NCBI GenBank assembly: GCA_017940385.1
Contig: JAGAYS010000009.1
Location: forward strand, 1-64,000
Length of the DNA stretch: 64,000 bases
Direction of reading: 5' to 3'
Source: Ruminobacter sp.
GTDB lineage: Bacteria > Pseudomonadota > Gammaproteobacteria > Enterobacterales > Succinivibrionaceae
Every line of letters begins with the position of its first letter. The first letter of the stretch is position 1. Below the pieces are notes generated by a model, which did not search any database, was not told the origin of the DNA, and was given only the letters and a program-made list of their open reading frames with translations. Below, piece by piece: positions 43,859 through 52,278 of the stretch. The translations under genes and the position numbers were made by a program.

Positions 43859-45385
43859 TTATTTAACCTTGAATAATACCTTACCGGTCATTTCTGACGG
43901 AGTTTCCATACCAATCAGGCTGAGGATGGTAGGAGCAAGGTCAGACAGCTTACCGCCTGAAACAGCTTCTGCTTCACGGCCTACATAGATTAATGGTACA
44001 GGCAGGTTTGTGTGAGCAGTATATGCAACACCGGTTTCAAGATCCTTCATTCTTTCTGCATTACCGTGGTCTGCAGTAATGAGGCATTCGCCACCAACCT
44101 TCTTGAGGGATTCAACAACACGGCCGATACAGGTGTCAACAGCTTCACAGGCCTTAACGGCAGCTTCATATACGCCGGTATGACCAACCATGTCGCCGTT
44201 AGGGTAATTACAGATGATTACGTCATACTTGCAGCTTTCGATTGCGGCACAGAGCTTGTCGGTAAGTTCGGTAGAGCTCATTTCAGGCTGAAGGTCATAG
44301 GTGGCAACCTTAGGACTCTGAATAAGTTCTCTGTCTTCGCCTTCAAACACGGTTTCTACACCGCCGTTGAAGAAGAATGTTACGTGTGCATACTTTTCAG
44401 TTTCAGAAATTCTGAGCTGGGTCTTGCCGTGCTTTGAGAGCCATTCGCCAAGGGTGTTAACAAGATCAGAAGGAGGGAATGCACATGCTGCGTTGATATC
44501 GGTGGCGTATTCGGTAAGCATCACGAAATTGATTGCTGGGCGTGACTTTCTTTCAAAACCGCTGAAATCATCATTAGCGAAAGCTCTTGAAATCTGGCGT
44601 GCTCTGTCAGCTCTGTAGTTCATGAAAATCAGAGTGTCGCCGTCTTCCATTTTAACAGGTTCGCCGATTACTGAAGCTTTTACGAATTCATCATTTTCAT
44701 CACGGGCATAGGCAGCATTCAGAGCGTCGGTTGCTGAAGCAAAAGGTGCAAACTGTGATTCGCCTAGAGTGATGAGGTTGTAAGCCTGTTCAACACGATC
44801 CCATCTGTTGTCACGATCCATTGCGAAGTAACGGCCTACCATGCTTGCAAATCTGCCGACACCAAGTTCCTTGAACTTCTTTTCAAAAATGTCAATTGAG
44901 CTCTGTGCACTGCGAGGAGGAACGTCACGGCCATCAGTGAATGCATGGAAGTAAGCCTTTTTAACGCCTTTCTTTGCCAGAAGATCGAAGAGAGCCAGGA
45001 TGTGTTTTTCATGACTGTGAACACCGCCAGGTGACATAAGACCCATTACGTGAACGGCCTTGCCGGCAGCAACAGAAGAATCGATGGCCTTATTGAATAC
45101 TTCATTGGTGAAGAAATCGCCGTCCTTGATTGACTTGGTGATACGGGTTAAGTCCTGATAAACAATGCGGCCTGCACCAATATTGGTATGACCAACTTCA
45201 GAGTTGCCCATTTGACCGTCAGGTAAGCCTACATCTTCTCCTGAAGCTGAGATTAAGGTGTTAGCATATTCCTGTGAAAGTTTGTCAAGAACTGGGGTAT
45301 TTGCATTTGCAACAGCATTAAATTCCTTAACGGTGTTGTATCCCCAACCATCCATAATGATAAGCGCAAAAGGTTTCTTTGCCAT
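43859..45385 (-). CDS. gpmI: 2,3-bisphosphoglycerate-independent phosphoglycerate mutase GpmI
   Basis: Interconverts 2- and 3-phosphoglycerate using Mn2+ without a bisphosphoglycerate cofactor. The 508-residue protein (E. coli 514) has MDGWG at 11-15, the phospho-serine Ser62 in [14 protein letters not shown] and DHGNAERM near 445. First gene of gpmI-envC-gnat. Codon use resembles a well-expressed gene. Confidence 0.97.
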   Translation of the reverse strand: MAKKPFALIIMDGWGYNTVKEFNAVANANTPVLDKLSQEYANTLISASGEDVGLPDGQMGNSEVGHTNIGAGRIVYQDLTRITKSIKDGDFFTNEVFNKAIDSSVAAGKAVHVMGLMSPGGVHSHEKHILALFDLLAKKGVKKAYFHAFTDGRDVPPRSAQSSIDIFEKKFKELGVGRFASMVGRYFAMDRDNRWDRVEQAYNLITLGESQFAPFASATDALNAAYARDENDEFVKASVIGEPVKMEDGDTLIFMNYRADRARQISRAFANDDFSGFERKSRPAINFVMLTEYATDINAACAFPPSDLVNTLGEWLSKHGKTQLRISETEKYAHVTFFFNGGVETVFEGEDRELIQSPKVATYDLQPEMSSTELTDKLCAAIESCKYDVIICNYPNGDMVGHTGVYEAAVKACEAVDTCIGRVVESLKKVGGECLITADHGNAERMKDLETGVAYTAHTNLPVPLIYVGREAEAVSGGKLSDLAPTILSLIGMETPSEMTGKVLFKVK

Positions 45386-45745
45386 TTTAATTCCTAATGT
45401 GATTGTTGATTCAGAAAAAACTTACAAATAACAAAAATAAATTCAATTATTCTTTGGCTCTCATTTTACACTAATTTTGTGTACTTGATCTTTATGAGGA
45501 ATGAAAATCTTTTCCTTTCATGCTCATGATTCTGCTCATATTGCGTCCAATTTGGCTGAAAAAGGCGATCCTTGTTTTATTATTTATTACCTTTTTTAGG
45601 AAAGAAATGATAAATGGAACGTATTATTTTAAAATTTTTTTGCATATGATAATATACCCCTCGGATCAATGTGCTTGTCCATTGCAGGGTACGCATACAT
45701 TGGCTAAATGGTTTACTTAATCAGCTATCTGGGCGTGTATATTTT
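45386..45745. other. 360-base divergent spacer between gpmI and yibN
   Basis: AT-rich, no credible coding frame (a 66-codon frame at 45520-45720 is hydrophobic low-complexity and has no ribosome site). It contains an extended -10-like TGA-TAATAT near 45647-45655 that could drive yibN, and the gpmI promoter on the other strand. No terminator or RNA gene seen. Confidence 0.45.
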
Positions 45746-46195
45746 ATGGAATCTTTGGATTTTTGGAACGAATTGGTGTCATTTGTAGGCAGACATCCGA
45801 TAATAAGTCTGCTTTGGGCGATAACTTTGGGGTACACGGTCTATTATCAGATCGTTATCTGGAGAGACGGATTAAAATTGCTCAATTCTAAGAATGCCAT
45901 CGAAATGTACAATCATGATAAGGCAGTATTGGTTGACGTCAGGGATGTCGGAGATTATTCCGGCGGCCATCTTGCCGGTGCTGTTTCGGTTTCATCCAAA
46001 GATTTGCTCGAACTGAAGTTTTCTCAGGTCGAAAAATATAAGGACAGAACCATCGTTGTTGTCGGTAAAGGCTATGATGACCTGGTCGCCTACAAGTGTG
46101 CGAAATGCCTGAAGAAAGGCGGCTACAAGAGCGTGATACTCAATGGTGGCATGCAGGAATGGACTATGAATAATTACCCTGTTGTCAAAGGGTAA
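45746..46195 (+). CDS. yibN: YibN-like membrane-anchored rhodanese-fold protein
   Basis: A 149-residue protein with an N-terminal membrane anchor (about 16-35, HPIISLLWAITLGYTVYYQIVI) and a rhodanese fold (VLVDVRDVGDYSGGHLAGAVSVSS). The active-site cysteine loop is replaced by VVVGKGYDD; YibN of E. coli likewise lacks it, so this is family-typical and the protein is unlikely to be a sulfurtransferase. It precedes secB as in relatives, although grxC, normally between them, is absent. Confidence 0.85.
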   Translation: MESLDFWNELVSFVGRHPIISLLWAITLGYTVYYQIVIWRDGLKLLNSKNAIEMYNHDKAVLVDVRDVGDYSGGHLAGAVSVSSKDLLELKFSQVEKYKDRTIVVVGKGYDDLVAYKCAKCLKKGGYKSVILNGGMQEWTMNNYPVVKG

Positions 46196-46253
46196 GCAGA
46201 GTCCTGGAGTATTTGGTTAACACATTATAATTAAAATTGAAAGGAATATGAAA

Positions 46254-46739
46254 ATGGCTGATGAACAGTTAAATCCTATTTTTGAAATCATCCGTATTTA
46301 CAACAAGGATATTTCTCTCGAAACTCCTAATTCACCACGTGTGTTTCGCGAAGAATGGAAGCCTGAAAGCAAAATCGATCTCGACGTAAAGAATGAAGAA
46401 GTCGATACTGAACACCATGTTTACGACATTACTTTAAGAATTACTGTTACCACAAAGACTGCTGACGACAAGGTCGCATTCCTTTGTGAAGTTAATCAGT
46501 CAGCACTTGTTCACATCGAAAACTTCAGTGAACAGCAGCTTGCTCATGCGCTGAACGCAACAGTACCAGGAATTCTGTTCCCTTATGTGAGAGAGAATAT
46601 AAGCAGTCTCGTTACTAAGGCCGGTTTCCCTCCATTTGTTCTTCAGCCTCTCAATTTTGATGCAATTTATATGCAGAGACAGCAGGCTCAGGCTGCCCAG
46701 AGTGCTAAACCGGAAGCTGCAGGTGAAGAAAGTAAGTAA
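46254..46739 (+). CDS. secB: Protein-export chaperone SecB
   Basis: A tetrameric cytoplasmic chaperone that holds precursors unfolded for SecA. The 161-residue protein has FEIIRIYNKDISLETPNSP and VNQSALVHIENFSEQQLAHALNATVPGILFPYVRENISSLVTKAGFPPFVLQPLNFDAIY, all diagnostic of SecB. ATG at 46254 is preferred (AGGA 8 bases upstream), although an ATG two codons earlier exists. Confidence 0.97.
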   Translation: MADEQLNPIFEIIRIYNKDISLETPNSPRVFREEWKPESKIDLDVKNEEVDTEHHVYDITLRITVTTKTADDKVAFLCEVNQSALVHIENFSEQQLAHALNATVPGILFPYVRENISSLVTKAGFPPFVLQPLNFDAIYMQRQQAQAAQSAKPEAAGEESK

Positions 46740-46752
46740 TTCGTGATTATGT

Positions 46753-46787
46753 AAACACAGGGCCTTAGCGGGCTCTGTGTTTTTTTA
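46753..46787 (+). terminator. Terminator after secB
   Basis: ACACAGGGCC (46755-46764) pairs with GGCTCTGTGT (46771-46780, one G-U) around a 6-base loop, followed by seven T. Confidence 0.8.
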
Positions 46788-46813
46788 TTTTAAACAAGTC
46801 CCGGAGTATACAA

Positions 46814-47812
46814 GTGAGCTATTCTATTTCTGTTATTGGTTCCGGTTCCTATGGAACGGCACTGGCGATTTCTCTGGCCAGAAACGGTAACCGTGTTCTT
46901 TTGTTCGGACGTAATCGGAATAAGATTGACAGGATGCTTCAGACTAGATCCAATGAAGACTTTCTTCCGGGAATCAAGTTTCCGGAAACACTGGATCTCA
47001 CCAGTGATCTTGAATTTGCGGTAGCAAACTCAAATATCCTGCTTGTGGTTATACCAAGCAGCAGTTTCAGAAGTGTTTTGAAGCAGATAAAACCTTATTT
47101 GACAGCAGATCATCGCGTGGCCTGGGCTACAAAAGGAATCGAGGCTCAGACAGGAAAACTTCTCAGCGACGTTGTAAAGGAAGAATTTGGAAATGACATT
47201 CCTTTTGCCGTAATAAGCGGACCTACCTTTGCAAAAGAGCTTGCTGCAGGCATGCCGACAGCAATATCGGTATCAGGCTCGTCAGATGAATTTATTGATG
47301 AGTTTTCAAGACTGATTCATTCAAGTAAAAATTTTCGCGTATACAAGAATCCTGATTATATCGGTATTCAGATTGGCGGCTGCGTCAAGAATGTAATAGC
47401 GATAGGAGCAGGTCTTTCTGACGGGCTCGGATTCGGAGCAAATGCCAGAACGGCACTAATTACCAGAGGTCTTGTTGAAATTCAGAGATTAGGTAAGGCA
47501 ATGGGAGCTCAGTCCAAAACCTTCATGGGAATGGCGGGGCTTGGGGATCTGGTTCTTACGTGTACCGACAACCAGTCACGTAACAGACGTTTCGGTCTGG
47601 CTCTGGGGGCCGGGAAAACTGTGGATGAGGCAATGAAGGAAATCGGTCAGGTTGTAGAGGGCTATGACAATACGTCGGAAGTTTATCAGCTTGCAAGAAA
47701 ATACGATGTTGAAATGCCTATATGCGAAGAGATATATAAGGTCCTTTACGAAGGAAAATCTCCCAAGGATGCAACGGCCACTCTTCTTTCCAGAACTCAA
47801 AAGTCAGAGTAG
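46814..47812 (+). CDS. gpsA: Glycerol-3-phosphate dehydrogenase GpsA
   Basis: Reduces dihydroxyacetone phosphate to sn-glycerol-3-phosphate for phospholipid synthesis. The 332-residue enzyme (E. coli 339) has the NAD(P) loop [10 protein letters not shown] near 8-17, the catalytic Lys region [27 protein letters not shown] and [10 protein letters not shown]. The start is GTG at 46814 with GGAG upstream. Adjacent to secB as in enterobacteria; cysE, the usual next gene, is not there. Confidence 0.96.
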   Translation: MSYSISVIGSGSYGTALAISLARNGNRVLLFGRNRNKIDRMLQTRSNEDFLPGIKFPETLDLTSDLEFAVANSNILLVVIPSSSFRSVLKQIKPYLTADHRVAWATKGIEAQTGKLLSDVVKEEFGNDIPFAVISGPTFAKELAAGMPTAISVSGSSDEFIDEFSRLIHSSKNFRVYKNPDYIGIQIGGCVKNVIAIGAGLSDGLGFGANARTALITRGLVEIQRLGKAMGAQSKTFMGMAGLGDLVLTCTDNQSRNRRFGLALGAGKTVDEAMKEIGQVVEGYDNTSEVYQLARKYDVEMPICEEIYKVLYEGKSPKDATATLLSRTQKSE

Positions 47813-47855
47813 TATGATGTTTATATTAATGTCGTCTTCATAAACCGTAAAAGTT

Positions 47856-47888
47856 AAGAGAGGGTATCACACGGTGGTACCCTCTCTT
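47856..47888. terminator. Bidirectional terminator between gpsA and nfuA
   Basis: AAGAGAGGGTA (47856-47866) and TACCCTCTCTT (47878-47888) form an 11-bp stem that continues inward (CAC-ACG-GTG), giving a hairpin of about 15 bp with T-rich flanks on both strands. It serves two convergent genes. Confidence 0.75.
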
Positions 47889-47913
47889 TGCTTCTGTTTA
47901 GCGTACTGACTTA

Positions 47914-48498
47914 TTACTTTGCGTAGGTTGAATCAGTTACTTCGTGGTCGGTTACGTCGATAACTTCCTTTATCATACCCGGAAAGGCCTGTTTAAGATT
48001 GGCTTCAATTCCTTCTGACAGGGTGATATTTACCATGCTGCAGCCTCTGCATCCGCCCTCAAAGCTGACTTTGACAATTCCGTCTTCCGTGGCACTCACG
48101 AGCTTTGCCACGCCACCGTGGGCGGCAAGACTAGGATTAACCGTGGTTCTGAAGAATACTTCGAGTTTTTCAAAAAGAGACGCATTCTCGTCAACCAGGG
48201 ATTTTTTCAGGTTCGGAGCTTTAAACGTCAGTGTGCTTTTGTTTTCCTTGTTTGTTTTGAAATCAATAACAGCACCTTCAAGAAACGGTTGACTTGATAC
48301 GTCGATAACGACATCAAAACCATTGTAATTAAAGATGTCGTCAGCATTGGTTACGGAAGATTTCGGACAGTAGAGAATTCCGCATTCCACTCCTGGAGTT
48401 CCTGGATTTGAAACAAAAACCCTGATTTTGGTATCCGGGGCCTGGGTTTTAAGCAGCTGAACAAAGTATTCTTCAGCCTTTGGGGTAATCTTAATCAT
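47914..48498 (-). CDS. nfuA: Fe-S cluster carrier NfuA
   Basis: Carries a [4Fe-4S] cluster to apo-proteins. The 194-residue protein has an N-terminal degenerate A-type domain (1-100, IRVFVSNPGTPGVECG) and a C-terminal Nfu domain with the cluster CxxC, Cys150 and Cys153 (GGCRGCSMV). ATG at 48498 is selected by AGGTGA 7 bases upstream and by alignment with the E. coli N-terminus; a longer frame (to 48678) has no ribosome site. Here nfuA and bioH, neighbours in E. coli, are separated by pckA and greB. Confidence 0.94.
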   Translation of the reverse strand: MIKITPKAEEYFVQLLKTQAPDTKIRVFVSNPGTPGVECGILYCPKSSVTNADDIFNYNGFDVVIDVSSQPFLEGAVIDFKTNKENKSTLTFKAPNLKKSLVDENASLFEKLEVFFRTTVNPSLAAHGGVAKLVSATEDGIVKVSFEGGCRGCSMVNITLSEGIEANLKQAFPGMIKEVIDVTDHEVTDSTYAK

Positions 48499-48864
48499 CT
48501 TTAAATCACCTGTTTTGAGTTCGGGAAGGATTTTCTTGATAAATCCCTGATTATCTGAAAGATACTCAATCGTGCCATACATGTCAAGCTTAAGGGAAAC
48601 AGCTGTGGAAAAAGAAAAAGGACATGTGCGTAAATTATGTGTAAGTGTTTTATGCGGAGGTGCGGCGCACAAGAACATCTGAAATAAGTTGGTATCTTTA
48701 TGCAGGAGTCCGAATGATTGGGATAACGTGAAAAAAACAATCAGTACGGAAGGTCAAAATTTTCTGTTTTTTAATTTATTTTTATAGATTAATTTGTTTA
48801 AATCTCTTAAAATCATTCCGATGTTTATTTAAATATTCTTTAATATATTGGAGAGACCATAAAA
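48499..48864. promoter_or_regulatory. Divergent spacer between nfuA and pckA
   Basis: The 366-base spacer is AT-rich towards pckA. Its minus strand continues the nfuA frame for 60 codons with no ribosome site or known domain, so I leave it as non-coding. No clear -35/-10 pair or CRP site could be assigned for pckA; GGAGAGA directly precedes the pckA start. Given pckA expression, a strong promoter must lie here. Confidence 0.4.
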
Positions 48865-50478
48865 ATGGCAAAGTTTGATAAGTCAGTATTAGAAAAGTAC
48901 GGTATTACCGGTACTACTGAAGTTCTGTACAACCCTTCATATGAAGTATTATTCAATGAAGAAACCAAGGAATCATTAGAAGGTTTCGACAAGGGTCAGG
49001 AAACTGAACTCGGTGCTGTTAACGTAATGACCGGTGTATACACTGGCCGTTCACCAAAGGATAAGTTCATCGTTGACGATGAAAACTCTCACGATACCGT
49101 ATGGTGGACCTCTGACGAATACAAGAACGACAACCACAGAGCTTCAAAGGAAGCTTGGGTTGCCGTTAAGGATTTAGCTAAGAAGGAACTTTCTAACAAG
49201 AAGTTATACGTTGTTGATGGTTTCTGCGGTGCTAACAAGGATACCCGCATGAAGGTTCGCTTCATCGTTGAAGTGGCTTGGCAGGCTCATTTCGTAACCA
49301 ACATGTTCCTCCGTCCACAGACTGAAGCTGATTTCGAACAGGAACCAGATTTCATCGTTTACAACGCTTCTAAGGCAAAGGTTGAAAACTACAAGGAATT
49401 AGGTCTTAACTCTGAAACTGCAGTTGTATTCAACGTAACCACCAAAGAACAGGTTATTTTAAACACTTGGTACGGTGGCGAAATGAAGAAGGGTATGTTC
49501 TCAATGATGAACTACTACCTCCCATTAAAGGGCATCGCTGCAATGCACTGTTCTGCAAACACCGATATGAACGGTGAAAACACCGCTATCTTCTTCGGTC
49601 TGTCAGGTACTGGTAAGACCACTCTTTCTACCGATCCAAAGCGTAAGCTCATCGGTGATGACGAACACGGTTGGGATGACAACGGCGTATTCAACTTCGA
49701 AGGTGGTTGCTATGCCAAGGTTATCAACTTAGACGCTGAATCAGAACCAGACATCTACAATGCTATCCGTCGTGACGCTCTTCTCGAAAACGTAACTGTA
49801 GATGCTAACGGTAAGATTGACTTCACCGATAAGTCTGTAACTGAAAACACCCGTGTTTCTTACCCAATCTACCACATCAAGAACATCCAGCGCCCAATTT
49901 CTGCTGGTCCAGCTGCTAAGCAGGTTATCTTCTTATCTGCTGACGCATTCGGTGTTCTTCCTCCAGTATCTATCCTTGATAAGGATCAGACTCAGTACTA
50001 CTTCTTATCTGGCTTCACCGCTAAGTTAGCAGGTACTGAACGTGGTATTACTGAACCTACCCCAACCTTCTCTGCATGTTTCGGTCAGGCATTCCTTGAA
50101 TTACACCCAACCAAGTATGCTGAAGAGCTCGTTAAGCATATGGAAAAGAGCGGTGCTAAGGCATACCTCGTAAACACTGGTTGGAACGGTACCGGTAAGC
50201 GTATTTCTATCCGTGATACCCGTGGTATCATCGACGCTATCCTCGATCACTCAATCGACCAGGCTGAAACCAAGACTATCCCATTATTCAACTTCGTAGT
50301 TCCTACCAAGTTAAACGGTGTTGACACCAACATCCTTGACCCACGTAACACCTACGCTAATGCTTCAGAATGGGAAGTTAAGGCTAAGGACCTTGCTCAG
50401 CGTTTCATTAACAACTTCAAGAAGTATGAAACCAATGACGCTGGTAAGGCTCTTGTTAAGGCTGGTCCACAGCTTTAA
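48865..50478 (+). CDS. pckA: ATP-dependent phosphoenolpyruvate carboxykinase PckA
   Basis: Interconverts oxaloacetate plus ATP with PEP plus CO2 and ADP. In succinate-producing rumen-type bacteria it runs towards oxaloacetate, fixing CO2 and making ATP; in others it is gluconeogenic. The 537-residue enzyme has [14 protein letters not shown], the kinase loop GLSGTGKT (245-252) and the metal-binding DDEHGWDD and the GLTE-like [14 protein letters not shown] blocks of the ATP-type class. Codon use differs sharply from neighbours (Pro mostly CCA, Phe TTC, Asn AAC, Gly GGT), as expected for very high expression. It is followed by a strong terminator. Confidence 0.97.
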   Translation: MAKFDKSVLEKYGITGTTEVLYNPSYEVLFNEETKESLEGFDKGQETELGAVNVMTGVYTGRSPKDKFIVDDENSHDTVWWTSDEYKNDNHRASKEAWVAVKDLAKKELSNKKLYVVDGFCGANKDTRMKVRFIVEVAWQAHFVTNMFLRPQTEADFEQEPDFIVYNASKAKVENYKELGLNSETAVVFNVTTKEQVILNTWYGGEMKKGMFSMMNYYLPLKGIAAMHCSANTDMNGENTAIFFGLSGTGKTTLSTDPKRKLIGDDEHGWDDNGVFNFEGGCYAKVINLDAESEPDIYNAIRRDALLENVTVDANGKIDFTDKSVTENTRVSYPIYHIKNIQRPISAGPAAKQVIFLSADAFGVLPPVSILDKDQTQYYFLSGFTAKLAGTERGITEPTPTFSACFGQAFLELHPTKYAEELVKHMEKSGAKAYLVNTGWNGTGKRISIRDTRGIIDAILDHSIDQAETKTIPLFNFVVPTKLNGVDTNILDPRNTYANASEWEVKAKDLAQRFINNFKKYETNDAGKALVKAGPQL

Positions 50479-50513
50479 TAAGTTGTCAGAGACGGTAATT
50501 TACTGTTAATTAT

Positions 50514-50545
50514 AAAAACCATGCTGGCAGCAGCATGGTTTTTTT
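50514..50545 (+). terminator. Terminator after pckA
   Basis: CCATGCTG (50519-50526), loop GCAG, CAGCATGG (50531-50538), seven T (50539-50545), preceded by five A. Strong intrinsic terminator 40 bases past the pckA stop and 13 bases before the greB start. Confidence 0.85.
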
Positions 50546-50558
50546 ATTGGAGGGTATT

Positions 50559-51170
50559 ATGGCCTTTAAGTTTGTAACTCCGGAAGGTTATCAGCTTATT
50601 AAAAAAGAGTTTGATGAAATTTGGGAGAATATTCGTCCAAATGTTGTGGAAAAACTGGCCTGGGCCGCATCTCTTGGCGACAGAAGTGAGAATGCTGACT
50701 ATCAGTACAATAAACAGCTGTTGCGTCAGATCGACAGAAGGGTTAAGTTCCTGACAGATACCTTAAAGAATGCGGAAATCCTTGATCGCAGTGCCGACGG
50801 TATCAGGGATAACAAGGTTTATTTTGGTGCATATGTGGAAATTGAAAACGATGATGGTGACATTCTGCATGTGCATATCGTTAATACAGCCGAAGTTTAC
50901 GGCAGAAAAGGATTTATTTCGTACGAAAGTCCGATTGCCCGCGGCATTTTAAATAAAACTATAGATGATGATGCGGAAGTCATTACTCCAAAGGGAAAGG
51001 TAACCTGGTATATCAATAAAATTTCATATACACCAGAGGAGTGGTTTGGCACCATTGATGAGCCTCAGTTTAATTTTTCCGGTGATCATGAGTATGCTCC
51101 GGTTAAAATTTTAAGCGATGAGGAACTTCAGAAAATCAAAGACGAATATCTGAAAACACTTGTTAAATAG
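50559..51170 (+). CDS. greB: Transcript cleavage factor GreB with C-terminal extension
   Basis: Rescues backtracked RNA polymerase by stimulating transcript cleavage. The N-terminal coiled-coil carries the acidic tip LGDRSENADY (39-48, Asp41 and Glu44) and the C-terminal FKBP-like domain FGAYVEIENDDGD...IARGILNK. At 203 residues it is about 45 longer than E. coli GreB (158); the extra part (about 160-203) follows YTPEEWFG and is rich in charged residues ending ILSDEELQKIKDEYLK. ATG at 50559 has GGAGGG upstream. It sits right after the pckA terminator and may have its own promoter or be fed by read-through. Confidence 0.92.
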   Translation: MAFKFVTPEGYQLIKKEFDEIWENIRPNVVEKLAWAASLGDRSENADYQYNKQLLRQIDRRVKFLTDTLKNAEILDRSADGIRDNKVYFGAYVEIENDDGDILHVHIVNTAEVYGRKGFISYESPIARGILNKTIDDDAEVITPKGKVTWYINKISYTPEEWFGTIDEPQFNFSGDHEYAPVKILSDEELQKIKDEYLKTLVK

Positions 51171-51202
51171 ATCAAATTCGGTCGTATCCGCATTAAGAAA
51201 AG

Positions 51203-51224
51203 AAAGGGCTGTCAGTGACAGCCC
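51203..51224 (-). terminator. Terminator of bioH
   Basis: GGGCTGTC (51206-51213), loop AGT, GACAGCCC (51217-51224). On the minus strand the tail is TTTCTTTTC, so it ends bioH; plus-strand flanks are not T-rich. Confidence 0.65.
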
Positions 51225-51248
51225 ATGTTATTTACGGACACCATGTGT

Positions 51249-52031
51249 TTAAAGGTAGTACTTATCCAGAAACAGGAGTAACTGCTCATTAAACTCTTTT
51301 GTCTGAGTTATGAAAGGAGCGTGTGAACTCTGTTCAAAAACTATGGTATGACTGTTGTCTTTTCTGCCCCAGATGCTTTTGGTTGATGCAGGGCACAACC
51401 TGTCTTTAAGCCCGAATATGTGCAGTGACGGGCATTGTATTCGGGAAATGTTATTTCTCAGATCCTCATCCATCAGGGTTTTTAATCCTGCCTGAAGTTC
51501 ATAATACGAAGGTGAAGGAGCTTCGGCCAGGAGTCCCTTAATTGTCTTTATGTCCTCTCTCATACGCTCGGAGCCCATGGCCTGGAGACTCAGAAATTTG
51601 TCAAGTACGGCTTGGCAGTTATTCTGCGATATGAGCGTTGAAAATTTTTTTAAGAGTTTTGCATCCGTACCGGGCCATCCTTCCTGAGGGCAGGATGTAA
51701 ATCTTGGTGAGCATGACACTGTTATCAGGGCTCGTATATGTTTGGAATTTGTTATGGCAAATTTTTGTGCCAGAATACCGCCCAGTGACCATCCGAGAAG
51801 GGCACAGTTCTCAGGTATCGTTTCTTCAAGTGAACTGACTATTCCGTCGCATCTGTTTGCAGGTATGGCACTATTAATCCCATATCCAGGCATGTCGATA
51901 AGAACTATTCTGTATCGGTCCTTAAGCGAATCCACGACGGGGTAAAAAACTTTACTGCAAAGTCCCCAGCCGTGAAGCATGGCGATGGTCTTATGCTTAT
52001 CTGAACCTAATATTTCAGTTTTCAGTTTCAT
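51249..52031 (-). CDS. bioH: Pimeloyl-ACP methyl ester carboxylesterase BioH
   Basis: Cleaves the methyl ester of pimeloyl-ACP in biotin synthesis. The 260-residue alpha/beta hydrolase has nucleophile Ser82 in GWSLGG, Asp210 (GLKDRLCPAS) and His237 (SSHAPF), all typical of BioH. The ATG at 52031 follows GGGGG by 6 bases; a frame 9 codons longer has none. Monocistronic, divergent from amtB. Confidence 0.9.
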   Translation of the reverse strand: MKLKTEILGSDKHKTIAMLHGWGLCSKVFYPVVDSLKDRYRIVLIDMPGYGINSAIPANRCDGIVSSLEETIPENCALLGWSLGGILAQKFAITNSKHIRALITVSCSPRFTSCPQEGWPGTDAKLLKKFSTLISQNNCQAVLDKFLSLQAMGSERMREDIKTIKGLLAEAPSPSYYELQAGLKTLMDEDLRNNISRIQCPSLHIFGLKDRLCPASTKSIWGRKDNSHTIVFEQSSHAPFITQTKEFNEQLLLFLDKYYL

Positions 52032-52090
52032 GAATACCCCCAAAATGCTTCCATACAATTTTATTGTATGGCAATTATGTCTTAAGGTGG

Positions 52091-52117
52091 GGCACTATTT
52101 ACAGATATTGTGGGCAC
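52091..52117 (+). promoter_or_regulatory. GGCAC repeat, possible NtrC half sites
   Basis: GGGGCAC (52089-52095) and TGGGCACC (52111-52118) repeat GGCAC with 22 bases between equivalent positions, about two turns. They lie 105-130 bases upstream of the sigma-54 element and could be parts of an NtrC enhancer (TGCACC/GGTGCA half sites). The match is partial. Confidence 0.25.
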
Positions 52118-52221
52118 CGTTCATGTAATTTTTTGCATTTTGGAATGTTAAAGGCACAAATATCACCATGTTTGGCTTTAAATTTTTATAATTTCCGTGG
52201 CGTACAGGTCTTTTTTACATG

Positions 52222-52238
52222 TTGGCAAAGAAGTTGCA
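52222..52238 (+). promoter_or_regulatory. Sigma-54 (RpoN) promoter of amtB
   Basis: TTGGCAAAGAAGTTGCA matches the -24/-12 consensus YTGGCACGRNNNTTGCW at 16 of 17 defined or degenerate positions; the GG (52224-52225) and GC (52236-52237) doublets have the required spacing. It places the transcription start near 52249, 30 bases before the amtB ATG, and fits nitrogen control via NtrC. Confidence 0.8.
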
Positions 52239-52278
52239 TTAACTATCTCATGAGTTACTTGGTAATTTGGAGATCTGT

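Noticed and set aside
45520..45720. Short hydrophobic plus-strand frame in the gpmI-yibN spacer
   Set aside because: Biased AT-rich composition, no ribosome site, no recognisable domain.
45746..46195. Rhodanese YibN lacking the catalytic cysteine
   Set aside because: E. coli YibN also lacks it; family-typical.
48499..48678. N-terminal extension of nfuA on the minus strand
   Set aside because: No ribosome site or domain; AGGTGA and alignment place the start at 48498.
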